The position numbers and the translations under genes were made by a program. A stretch of 14,988 nt of DNA from an uncultured Desulfobacterales bacterium (GTDB lineage: Bacteria > Desulfobacterota > Desulfobacteria > Desulfobacterales > JAFDCJ01), in assembly GCA_945787595.1 (NCBI GenBank), contig CALZJV010000087.1, forward strand, positions 1 through 14,988, given 5' to 3'. Positions within the stretch are counted from its first letter, which is position 1; each line of letters opens with the position of its first letter. This document shows positions 1 through 6,682 of this stretch, piece by piece. The notes under the pieces were generated by a model. It was not told where the DNA came from. It saw only the letters and a list, made by a program, of their open reading frames with translations, and made no database searches.

Positions 1-639
1 CGAGTGTTTGAGGTGTTGAAATCCCAGGGCATGCAGTCGAATCAACAGGTCACATTCCTGTCCGATGGCGGAGATACCGTGCGTGATTTGCAACTGTATC
101 TGAACCCTAACGCAGAGCACCTCCTGGACTGGTTTCACATCACCATGCGAATCACTGTCATGCGTCAGATCGCCAAAGGGCTGGGTGTTGCAGGAACTGA
201 ATTACGTGAGATTGTGCTGAAAGAACTGGAACGGATTAAGTGGTTTTTGTGGCATGGAAACGTTTTCCGATCCCTGGAGACAATGGATGATCTTGCTATG
301 GATCTTGACACAGATGAGCCTACCGCAAAGGAGATAACATTGCTTAAAAAGCTCGAAGAATTCGAGACCTACATCCGGTACAACGCTGGGTTCATTCCGA
401 ATTACGGGGAGCGGTGGCGCTATGGCGAGACCATCTCGACAGCGTTTGTGGAATCGACCGTCAACCAGGTGGTGAGCAAGCGGATGGTTAAGAAACAACA
501 AATGCGCTGGAGCCAGAAAGGTGCTCATTTGTTGCTACAGATTCGCACCCGTGTTCTTAATGATGAGCTTCGAGACGTTTTCCGGCAATGGTACCCAAGC
601 TTTTCCCAAGGGGATGAATATCAAAGGTTGGCAGCGTAG
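1..639 (+). CDS. ISKra4-family transposase, C-terminal part (cut by window edge)
   Basis: The frame is open from base 1, so the gene starts outside the window; the GTG at 4 is internal. The protein is a DDE-type transposase that moves its own insertion sequence. Family hallmarks are the FLSDGGDTVRDLQ block (first catalytic Asp region), the HLLDWFHITMR block, and near the C-terminus STAFVESTVNQVVSKRMVKK, whose Glu is the likely third catalytic residue, followed by QMRWSQKGAHLLLQIRT. It ends at a TAG immediately before a conserved C/T-rich terminal sequence (640-664), as expected for the last gene before the right IS end. The visible part, about 212 residues, shows no internal stop, so this copy may be intact. 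The family call is from recognised motifs; the subgroup is not resolved. Confidence 0.88.
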   Translation, partial: RVFEVLKSQGMQSNQQVTFLSDGGDTVRDLQLYLNPNAEHLLDWFHITMRITVMRQIAKGLGVAGTELREIVLKELERIKWFLWHGNVFRSLETMDDLAMDLDTDEPTAKEITLLKKLEEFETYIRYNAGFIPNYGERWRYGETISTAFVESTVNQVVSKRMVKKQQMRWSQKGAHLLLQIRTRVLNDELRDVFRQWYPSFSQGDEYQRLAA

Positions 640-664
640 CTCCCCCAGTTTTTTTCGCTCTCCT
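640..664 (+). repeat. Putative right end of the ISKra4-family element (copy 1)
   Basis: A 25-base stretch beginning CTCCCCC and ending GCTCTCCT around a run of seven T. It directly follows the transposase stop codon and recurs at 6090-6114 with 24 of 25 bases identical in the same orientation. Similarity stops right after base 664, which marks it as the likely outer IS boundary. The left end lies outside the window, so the inverted-repeat partner cannot be checked here. Confidence 0.6.
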
Positions 665-764
665 ATCCTATTGAAACCTACCAGTAAGAAAAGAAGGCTG
701 CAGGCAAACCGGTGAGCTACGCTCAATTTGGCCAAAAACTTCACCATCCGCAAAAAAATGTGCC

Positions 765-791
765 TTGACAGCCAAATCCGCCTTTGATAAT
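765..791 (+). promoter_or_regulatory. Possible sigma70-type promoter for the 402-aa protein/radical SAM operon
   Basis: A perfect TTGACA at 765-770 is followed by GATAAT at 786-791. The 15-base spacer is short of the preferred 17. It lies about 130 bases upstream of the ATG at 923, in the gap between the IS end and the operon. No other good promoter was seen in this gap, but the short spacer keeps the call weak. Confidence 0.3.
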
Positions 792-922
792 CGAATATAC
801 ATCGCTTTCACTCACTGCACGTTTCAACATGTTGGGCTGCCGTTGAATCCGGTACACAATTCAAAATTTTCGATTTTTTCACTCTCAAAAAGCGAACTCT
901 TATCATTTTAAGGGAGGTGGCC

Positions 923-2131
923 ATGAAAGAACAAACTGGAAGTCTTGTTGTCATTACACAGGCCGAGAGCTCAGGCGTAAGAGCGGGCCCGTATCGCATC
1001 GATGTATTTGACGGCCACAAGAAGCGACTGCCAAAGAACTCTCAATACTGTGCCACTGCCGTTCTGGGTAGTCCCGCCAGGTTCAAGCTCATGCCCGGAA
1101 AGTACACTGTTCGCGCGAGAAACGCCAAGGAAGGCGAGTCCATCGAGCGAACGTCGGTACGGGCAAACGATGAAACCATGTTGCCGATTTCGGTTGGGCG
1201 GGTCCTTGCACGAGATTACAACGATCTGCTCGTGCAGATGGCACCCTTACAGAAACGATTTGAATCCTTCATGCTGGATCTGGGACAAGACACTCGACTG
1301 CAGGCCAAGTTCCTGGCAGATCCAGACAAGACGTTGCGAAAACGGAAATTGTTACCCCCGGGTAGTGGACTCAGCCGCAAGAATCGCTTGTTCATCGCGT
1401 TACTTGCGAATATGAAACTCAGAAAACTCATCCGCGAGGGCAAACGGCAGGTTAAAGTCCCGAGTGCGTTCCGCAAACGTCAGGCTCCCGGAATACGTCG
1501 GGTCTTGAAAGAACACGTGCTTGCCGGCAAGCGCCCGACCTCGGAGATTTTGGATGCCTCCATAAGAAGCCGGTACTTCTTCCAGGCAGTGCTGACTTCG
1601 ATACTGACCGATCCGGTATTGAAAAAGCTCTACCGACAAACATTCTCGCGAAAAGAAGTTGACCTGTTATTCGATGCAACTTACGCGTTCGCCGACCGAG
1701 CAGATCCGAATGGCGCAGCTCTGTCGTTGGCGGCAGCAAGTGCCCCCGGCATCGCGGCGGTAATCACGTTCTCCTTGCTCAACGTAAACTTTGGCGTCGG
1801 AGTCAGCAGCAGGGCGGCAATTTTTGTGGATGCAGGTATCTTTACGAAAAGTACGGTATTCACCGAGTCGCGCATCTTCACGAGCACCAAAATAGTTTGT
1901 AGCCTCACTCCGGTGATTGCGCGGGAAGTTGGAGTCTCGGACGAGTACGAATTGTTCGAGGACCACACCGTCGCACCGAAATTGTCGAAAGCGTTTGAAC
2001 TGGAAGACGTTCAGGTCAATGAGCTCTCTAACTACGCTACGATTGCGGACGCGATCGTGCAAGGCATGAATGTGATGGACTACGAGAAAGCGCTTGCATA
2101 CGCTCGGGAACAGCTGGCTAGCAGGAGTTGA
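923..2131 (+). CDS. Unrecognised 402-aa protein with tandem hexapeptide repeats, partner of the downstream radical SAM enzyme
   Basis: I do not recognise a family. The ATG at 923 is chosen because GGAGGT (913-918) sits just upstream; the GTG at 917 lies inside that ribosome-binding site. Residues ~5-95 look like a small beta-sandwich of carboxypeptidase-regulatory or PEGA type (MPGKYTVRARNAKEG). Residues ~100-260 are charged and helical, with a DPDKTLRKRKLLP stretch (~135-147). Residues ~265-298 are Ala/Val-rich and hydrophobic, but look more like a linker or core segment than a clear membrane helix. Residues 300-323 form four tandem hexads of pattern [IV]F[TV]xxx, e.g. IFTKST and VFTESR. The C-terminus is acidic and helical. 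No signal peptide. Only three bases separate it from the radical SAM gene, so the two are surely co-transcribed. It could be the substrate of that enzyme, a scaffold or an independent partner; this is inference. Confidence 0.8.
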   Translation: MKEQTGSLVVITQAESSGVRAGPYRIDVFDGHKKRLPKNSQYCATAVLGSPARFKLMPGKYTVRARNAKEGESIERTSVRANDETMLPISVGRVLARDYNDLLVQMAPLQKRFESFMLDLGQDTRLQAKFLADPDKTLRKRKLLPPGSGLSRKNRLFIALLANMKLRKLIREGKRQVKVPSAFRKRQAPGIRRVLKEHVLAGKRPTSEILDASIRSRYFFQAVLTSILTDPVLKKLYRQTFSRKEVDLLFDATYAFADRADPNGAALSLAAASAPGIAAVITFSLLNVNFGVGVSSRAAIFVDAGIFTKSTVFTESRIFTSTKIVCSLTPVIAREVGVSDEYELFEDHTVAPKLSKAFELEDVQVNELSNYATIADAIVQGMNVMDYEKALAYAREQLASRS

Positions 2132-2134
2132 GTC

Positions 2135-3217
2135 ATGACCGCACGTGAGTTCGGTGGTCGCTTTCCGTGTGCTCTCACGGTTCTCCCAACCTATCAGTGC
2201 ACGGCCGCCTGCAAAAACTGCTGTTTCGGGTGCACGCCCAGGGTCGAGGGGCGAATACCGCAGGATCGCCTCCTCGGTTACCTTCGAGAGGCGAGAAAAA
2301 TTCCGTCGGTCCGGCTCATTGTTTTTTCCGGCGGCGAGTGTTTCCTGCTCGGTGAGGATCTGGATGAGGCGATTGGTGTCGCCAGCAGTGATGAGGTAGT
2401 CACCCGCTGCGTAACGAATGGATATTGGGCCGAGACGGAAGAGGTCGCGCGGGCAAAGGTTCAGTCTCTCGCGACACAGGGGCTTGATGAGCTGAATGTC
2501 AGCACCGGCGATTTTCACCAACGCTGGGTCGACATTGAACGCGTCGGCTATGCTGCGGAAGCTGCGGTTATCGAAGGCCTGCAAGCGGTGGTCATGGTAG
2601 AGATTCACGAAGGTCGGAAGTTCAGCGGAACTTCGTTGGTTGACACGCCGGCTGTCCAAAGAATCTATGCCGATCCGAACCTCAAGCGGCGTTTCCAAAT
2701 CGTCGAGAGCCCATGGATGTCGAACAAGACCGAGATTGGCGTGGCGCAACCGCCGGACAGGATGATCTCACGTGCAAATCAGGAAGCATCGGGTGGCTGC
2801 ACGAGTGTGCTGTCATCTATAGTTATTTCACCCGCCGAGTATCTGATAGCATGTTGTGGTCTCGCACACGAACAAATTCCCGCGATGAGGCTAGGCTCGC
2901 TTCGATCTCGATCGTTTGCGGAATTGATTGAGCAGGCAAGAGCAGATTTTTTGAAGCAATGGATAATGATTGAAGGCCCACACAAGATCCTTCAGTGGGC
3001 CTCCGAGATAGATCCGTCGATAGAGTGGGAGGACAAGTATGCGCACATCTGCGATGCGTGTCGCCGCCTCCATTATGATGAACGCGTGCTGGAAGTCATC
3101 ACTCGACACGCTGACTCAAGGGCCGCCGACGTCATGATGCGCTTCAACATGTTTGATCGATTCGGTGCCAATTTGCCGCCCGTCGCGGAAAGCTGTGGGC
3201 GGGATCCAGAGACATGA
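2135..3217 (+). CDS. Radical SAM enzyme with SPASM-like C-terminal cysteines
   Basis: The 360-aa protein carries the 4Fe-4S/SAM motif C22xxxC26xxC29 (in TYQCTAACKNC) and the SGGE motif at 65-68. An STGDFHQRWV stretch (~130) is common in peptide-modifying radical SAM proteins. C-terminal cysteines at 222, 240, 241, 306 and 309 (the last two in CDAC) suggest an auxiliary SPASM- or twitch-type Fe-S cluster, typical of maturases for peptides or enzymes. AGGAG at 2123-2127 precedes the ATG, three bases after the stop of the upstream 402-aa gene, so expression is coupled. Known chemistry of the family is SAM cleavage to a 5'-deoxyadenosyl radical and radical modification of a substrate. The substrate is not known; the upstream protein or a small downstream peptide are candidates. 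It is not a subfamily I can name. Confidence 0.9.
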   Translation: MTAREFGGRFPCALTVLPTYQCTAACKNCCFGCTPRVEGRIPQDRLLGYLREARKIPSVRLIVFSGGECFLLGEDLDEAIGVASSDEVVTRCVTNGYWAETEEVARAKVQSLATQGLDELNVSTGDFHQRWVDIERVGYAAEAAVIEGLQAVVMVEIHEGRKFSGTSLVDTPAVQRIYADPNLKRRFQIVESPWMSNKTEIGVAQPPDRMISRANQEASGGCTSVLSSIVISPAEYLIACCGLAHEQIPAMRLGSLRSRSFAELIEQARADFLKQWIMIEGPHKILQWASEIDPSIEWEDKYAHICDACRRLHYDERVLEVITRHADSRAADVMMRFNMFDRFGANLPPVAESCGRDPET

Positions 3218-3338
3218 CCTGCACGGCATCAAACTCAACGGGTATGTGCAGTACCCGGAAAGGGAGCCTGTTTGCCTTCTAACTCCAGACGAATTCGATC
3301 CGGTGATTTGCAAGATCCAAGAATCACATTGCGGTTGA
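3195..3338 (+). CDS. Possible small 47-aa cysteine-containing protein overlapping the end of the radical SAM gene
   Basis: A frame starting at GTG 3195 and ending with TGA at 3336-3338 overlaps the last 23 bases of the radical SAM gene. A GGAAAG ribosome-binding-like stretch lies at 3187-3192. The product reads sensibly (YPEREPVCLLTPDEFDPVI near the middle, HCG at the end), and its codons favour G/C in the third position like the upstream operon. It holds three cysteines. A competing frame starts at ATG 3214, overlapping the radical SAM stop as ATGA, and would encode a 22-residue Ser/Thr/Cys-rich peptide ending at TAA 3280-3282. Either could be a third operon member or neither; no family is recognised. 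Confidence 0.3.
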   Translation: MGGIQRHDLHGIKLNGYVQYPEREPVCLLTPDEFDPVICKIQESHCG

Positions 3339-3551
3339 GTTTATAAAAAAAATGAACGTGAATGCAATCCGTTTTGTTCCTAAATATCAGGATTTGCGGT
3401 TATTCCGAAAGTCATATGAGCATTAGCGTAAAAAATTGTTCCGTTGCTATCGGAAGGCCTAATACCACAAGTAACATCGCTTTTCAGGCGATGGTTTCAA
3501 AATTAAAAGATTACAAAATAAAAATTGCTATAATTAGATCTTTTTCACGAC
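3339..3551. other. AT-rich intergenic gap between the radical SAM operon and the TIR remnant
   Basis: Base composition drops sharply after about 3340. One frame starting at ATG 3416 could encode a short peptide, but it runs into the TIR remnant in the wrong frame, has no good ribosome-binding site and is unsupported. The only signal I trust is the extended -10 near the end of the gap. Confidence 0.5.
3526..3534 (+). promoter_or_regulatory. Extended -10 promoter for the TIR-like remnant
   Basis: TGCTATAAT is a perfect extended -10 element (TGnTATAAT), 18 bases before the ATG at 3552. No good -35 is visible at the usual distance, which extended -10 promoters tolerate. The transcript would be almost leaderless, consistent with the absence of a ribosome-binding site before that ATG. 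Confidence 0.45.
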
Positions 3552-3849
3552 ATGGAACCATTTTTCTTTTTCAGCTACGCGCATGCAGATCGGACGCTCT
3601 GCGAAGGTCCGCCGAGGGACGATGGCCCGACGGCCAAACTTCCTTGATGAGTTGTATGACGAGCTTAGCAAGCGTGTCAGCGCAATCGTTGCGCAGCCCA
3701 AGGAAACAGTTGGGTACCGGGATCGTGAACGCTTAGGCATTGGAGATCGTTGGGCTGGAGATTTGGCGGAAAATCTGCGCACTGCTAAAGTGCTAGTTCC
3801 TCTGCTAACCCCCAATTTTCTTGCCGATCCCAATAATAGGCCCAATTAA
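3552..3849 (+). pseudogene. TIR-like domain gene, frameshifted and truncated
   Basis: From ATG 3552 the frame reads MEPFFFFSYAHADRTL, the first strand and loop of a TIR fold, and then stops at 3645-3647. The next frame (from ~3622) continues with NFLDELYDELSKRV, then VGYRDRE, a Gly-Trp region and LRTAKVLVPLLTPNFL, i.e. the following TIR strands and helices in order, up to a stop at 3847-3849. A single +1 frameshift at about 3615-3640 therefore splits one domain, and roughly the last third is missing. The order F-SYA, LYDEL, VGYRDRE, W-L-L, VLVPLLTP resembles the TIR-like FxsC proteins and related bacterial TIR proteins. TIR proteins act in NAD-linked defence or in signalling; this one cannot be functional as read. 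GC content is high, unlike the AT-rich gap before it. Confidence 0.72.
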
Positions 3850-4291
3850 AACATAGCTGCGTTTTCACCCAATATAAATACCTAAAATCAGAATGGCACC
3901 GGAATAAAACGCTCACTGAAGCGGAAAATCTTTCATTGCATCCCAGTATTCTTTCTCTACGGTAAAAATACCCAAAATGGATTAAGGAATCGGGGGGATC
4001 GGTAACAAAATCAAAAAGACAGGTTAAATCGCAGGTTGAGACTCAAACGTAGTGCAGTATAACGCACGAATCGTTGCCATCTCCCGACCCTGTACAATTA
4101 TTTAAGAGTTTGAAACTGAATCCTAAGATCGACGTTTTTTGTCCAAATTCTATCGAGACTCCATATTAGAATACATTGGGGCAAAAGGTGTTGCCAGGGA
4201 AAAATTAATATGTAAACCTTTATCGGTGGAAAGAAAATCTATGATGAAAAGAGGCTGGATGAGGGCTTAGCAACTTAATCTGACAATCGCC
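3850..4291. other. Non-coding stretch, nothing recognised
   Basis: About 440 bases with stops in all frames and AT-rich composition. Two short similar phrases occur (AATACCTAAAATCAGAATGG near 3877 and AATACCCAAAATGG near 3966), but no gene, RNA or terminator could be supported. It is probably decayed DNA. Confidence 0.5.
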
Positions 4292-4948
4292 TCAGAAAGG
4301 GTATTTGCCAGATTGGATCTTAGATAAATCATTTAATAATTCATGATACCTCTTTTTCATTCGTGCATGCATACATCGTACATCATCTCCACATTCATTC
4401 CGTTTTTTCAAGAACTCAAGCTGCAATAGCTTTAGTTTATCTTTTGCATGTTGATTTCTCGACAACGCTTTCCGGATTTCAAAATATACCTCTGAAATCT
4501 GGTTGTCGTAGCGAGCAAGCAGACGATTAGAGCAGATGAGTTTCTCACTTTGAAGCACCGCCTTTTCACATTCAAAAGACGGTATTGCTAAGTGTTCTTC
4601 GAAACTAGGGGGGCCACACATCCCATATTGGCACGCCACATCTGAACCCATCCATACGATTCCCTCACTTTCACGGCCAAGCTTTTTCAGTGTATCTGGT
4701 TGCATAAGATAGCTAAGTAACCCAAAGCTAGTTCCGTGATTCCAGGCGTTATCAAAAATTCTTTCATTACAAAAAGAACTGGGGTGTGGCTTTGCGTTTA
4801 TATTTATTGAGCACGTATGAAAAGCTATAAATCCTCCATCCAAGACAATATGAAAACGTCCAGACAAAAAAATTATAGATGCACAAGCAGATGCACAACC
4901 AAAACCGCTCGGTACGTAGACTGAGGTTAATTGTCCGGCCGCTTGCAT
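4292..4948 (-). pseudogene. 5'-truncated ClpP-like periplasmic protein fused to an LprI/DUF1311 domain
   Basis: The 218-aa frame has two parts. Residues ~1-46 match the second half of a ClpP/crotonase-fold domain of the COG3904-like periplasmic type: C18-A-S20-A-C22, where the Ser sits at the nucleophile position, then IIFLSG and the FIAFH44 strand. Residues ~124-211 are an LprI-like lysozyme-inhibitor (DUF1311) domain: PSFECEKA, then KLICSN, with further Cys pairs in RNECGDDVRC and a charged helical repeat. The usual first half of the ClpP-like fold, including the glycine-rich oxyanion strand, is absent, as is any signal peptide. The frame starts only two bases beyond the stop of an integrase fragment on the same strand, so the gene was probably cut by recombination near 4945-4952. 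Confidence 0.65.
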
Positions 4949-4949
4949 T

Positions 4950-5201
4950 TTATTTAATCATGGTTTGGCGCCAGGCAATCACATGGGCCTGGTTTATTTT
5001 GCTCCAATCACTTTCTGATTTCATCCCGGAAAAACCAACAAAATCCCTGATGGCTCGATGATAAGTTAGCCGGGTGCGTCTGGAAACAAAATTTGTCAAC
5101 CAAACTGCGGATTCCGGTACCAATGATAAAATTTCCAAGGTGGGTTTTTCACCTTTGGGCGCTGGAATGATATCCAATTTTTTTCTCCTTTTAGGCTTCA
5201 T
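4950..5201 (-). pseudogene. Tyrosine recombinase/phage integrase, N-terminal fragment only
   Basis: The start is taken as the ATG at 5201 (MKPKRRKK); a TTG at 5234 would add 11 residues. The 83-aa product carries the SAM-like, core-DNA-binding N-terminal domain of a site-specific recombinase: LTYHRAIRDFVGF followed by INQAHVIAWRQ. The catalytic domain with the R-H-R-Y residues is missing: the frame stops at 4950, right where the ClpP-like fragment begins. An intact enzyme would have about 300 residues. The basic KPKRRKK start is unremarkable. It is a remnant of an integrative element and can have no recombinase activity. Confidence 0.6.
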
Positions 5202-5234
5202 GTTTGGGTCTGATTTGTGGCTTAAAACACGCAA

Positions 5235-5795
5235 GATAATGCGCTTTATATTGCACGTTTTATTTATATTCGGCGCGGTTCAGAATTGACCCATTGAGGT
5301 ATTACACACCCAGCTAAATTTCGGCCCCGCCATTTGCGATTTTTTAGACATGAGATCGGATGCCATCTCGATTAGATAGGCCCAGTAACACCTATTACTG
5401 TCTTTCCTATCCAACATTTTTCTTGAAAAACAAACCAAAGAATCAGTATCATATCAGAATCATAGCAGTGTAAAGCACAATATGGACGCGTTGGATAATC
5501 GCTGATCTGCTTTTGAATTCTCTTCAGTGGCATTATAATCAAGCCATTCTTTCCTACAGACAATCTGAAGAATCTGGTTAATCTATCCGGATCATAAATT
5601 AGGTCAAAAAGTAATTTTTTTGACCTCCTCATTTGCGATATGTGGAGAGATCTGGATTAACAGAAGGGTAGGGGGTTAAGCTTTTTTTCTGAAATTTTCC
5701 CCTGCTTGGGGTATTGGAAAAGACAAGAGCACTTTGGTTGGTTGAATAACTATTCGAATTTACGTTTTTGGTTAAAAGGGGTTCTTATTTATATT
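5235..5795. other. Non-coding or decayed stretch with one strong inverted repeat
   Basis: About 560 AT-rich bases. A minus-strand frame of 86 codons (5372-5632) exists, but it has no ribosome-binding site in place, no recognisable domain, and its start lies in an inverted repeat, so I do not call it. Apart from the inverted repeat at 5601-5626, I see nothing recognisable. Confidence 0.45.
5601..5626. repeat. Perfect 10-bp inverted repeat with 6-base loop
   Basis: AGGTCAAAAA (5601-5610) pairs with TTTTTGACCT (5617-5626) around GTAATT. The stem is AT-rich with a GGTC/GACC end. It could be a weak terminator, an operator, or the end of a small mobile element. It is not attached to any gene I trust. 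Confidence 0.55.
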
Positions 5796-6041
5796 TCATG
5801 CTCGTTTGCTTTCCAAGGGTCCAAATGTAAGGCCGCCCATCCGGGCAATACCGTATTGTTTACCATGAAATCGAAACCGATGGAGATGGTCATCAGACCA
5901 TCCCAGGGAATTCTGGAGTATGTAGTGGAGATCGATGATCGTGCTGTCGCCGCAGACAAATAGACGGCGCCAGATCATTGGGCTAATGCCCAACAGCACG
6001 ACTTTCAATTGGTATACGATGGGTTCGGGAGTCTGGGACAT
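5796..6041 (-). pseudogene. Plasmid pRiA4b ORF-3 family protein, N-terminal fragment
   Basis: From ATG 6041 the frame reads VYQLKVVLLGISPMIWRRL, then STIIDLHYILQNSLGW, DDHLHRF and HGKQYGIARMGG. This is the first ~70 residues of the pRiA4b ORF-3 (PRiA4_ORF3) family, in the right order. The family normally continues through a DDP, YDFGD and W-H region to about 180 residues or more; here the similarity ends near base 5822 and the frame stops a few codons later. The role of the family is unknown. Its start lies about 50 bases from a copy of the ISKra4-type end (6090-6114), so the fragment may be the remains of a passenger gene of an IS relative (inference). Confidence 0.72.
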
Positions 6042-6089
6042 GATGTAATTTTAGCACCATGCGCACGCGAGGCAACCTGATACTTTCAT

Positions 6090-6114
6090 CTCCCCCGGTT
6101 TTTTTCGCTCTCCT
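6090..6114 (+). repeat. Solitary copy of the ISKra4-type IS end (copy 2)
   Basis: This 25-base sequence is identical to 640-664 except for one G/A difference, in the same orientation, 5450 bases away. No transposase precedes it; instead the truncated pRiA4b ORF-3 gene lies to its left. It is probably the right end of a decayed or transposase-less relative of the left-edge IS. Confidence 0.6.
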
Positions 6115-6235
6115 TTTTTATGATTCTTCTCTAATTTAGTTGGTTTAAATTGATCCTACGATTGAAGAAGTTTCATGATTAAAATATAGGCTATTTGTTG
6201 AACCGCCGAAGCTTCTATGACATGATGAAGCGAAT

Positions 6236-6649
6236 ATGGATAAAAGATCTGAAAGACCCCCGCTTCGGGTTGTAATTAAATATTTCCTTTTGCAATTGCC
6301 GGGGCAGGTAGCCTTTATTTTGATTCTCGTCGTGGGTCGACAGTGGTTGGAGGCCCCGGCTTATCTCATTTGGGGACTACTTGGTTTCTGGGTTGGAAAG
6401 GATATTTTTTTATTTCCTTTTCTCTGGCGGTTTCATGACCCGAACCAGTATCCCGACAGATTTCGGATGGTCGGCCGCAAGGGTTTCGCTCTGACCCGTC
6501 TTAACCCTGTTGGCTATGTTCAAGTGCAGGGAGAACGCTGGCAGGCTGGTATTTATGAAGAGCAGGCCTCCATTGAGCAGGGCGAAGCGATTTGTATAGA
6601 GGCCATTAACGGTCTCAAATTGACGGTGAGACCATGCACCGAAGATTAG
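6236..6649 (+). CDS. NfeD-like membrane protein (short form)
   Basis: The 137-aa protein has two hydrophobic segments (residues ~18-33 and ~40-62), followed by a soluble OB-fold domain with the NfeD C-terminal signature: VGRKGFALTRLNPVGYVQVQG, then RWQAGIYEE, IEQGEAI and INGLKLTVRP. NfeD proteins are membrane-anchored partners of SPFH/stomatin-type proteins and are thought to help organise membrane microdomains. No stomatin gene is visible nearby and the ClpP-like protease domain of long NfeD proteins is absent, so this is the short type. The ATG at 6236 is the first sensible start; the ribosome-binding site (GATGAAG) is weak. It may be co-transcribed with the Lcl-like gene 33 bases downstream. 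Confidence 0.82.
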   Translation: MDKRSERPPLRVVIKYFLLQLPGQVAFILILVVGRQWLEAPAYLIWGLLGFWVGKDIFLFPFLWRFHDPNQYPDRFRMVGRKGFALTRLNPVGYVQVQGERWQAGIYEEQASIEQGEAICIEAINGLKLTVRPCTED

Positions 6650-6682
6650 CAGAGATGATTAATAAACCAAAGGGAAAAAACC

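Noticed and set aside
1667..2749. 360-codon minus-strand frame opposite the radical SAM operon
   Set aside because: It is the antisense shadow of two well-supported GC-rich genes, spans both of them, and its translation shows no recognisable domain.
3362..3736. 124-codon plus-strand frame upstream of and across the TIR remnant
   Set aside because: Its second half lies in a frame that conflicts with both TIR frames, and its first half has AT-driven composition with no ribosome-binding site.
3850..4291. CRISPR-like or tandem repeats
   Set aside because: Only two short imperfect phrases recur, without regular spacing.
5372..5632. 86-codon minus-strand frame
   Set aside because: Its AGGAGG lies inside the coding start rather than before it, the start overlaps an inverted repeat, and the translation shows no recognisable domain.
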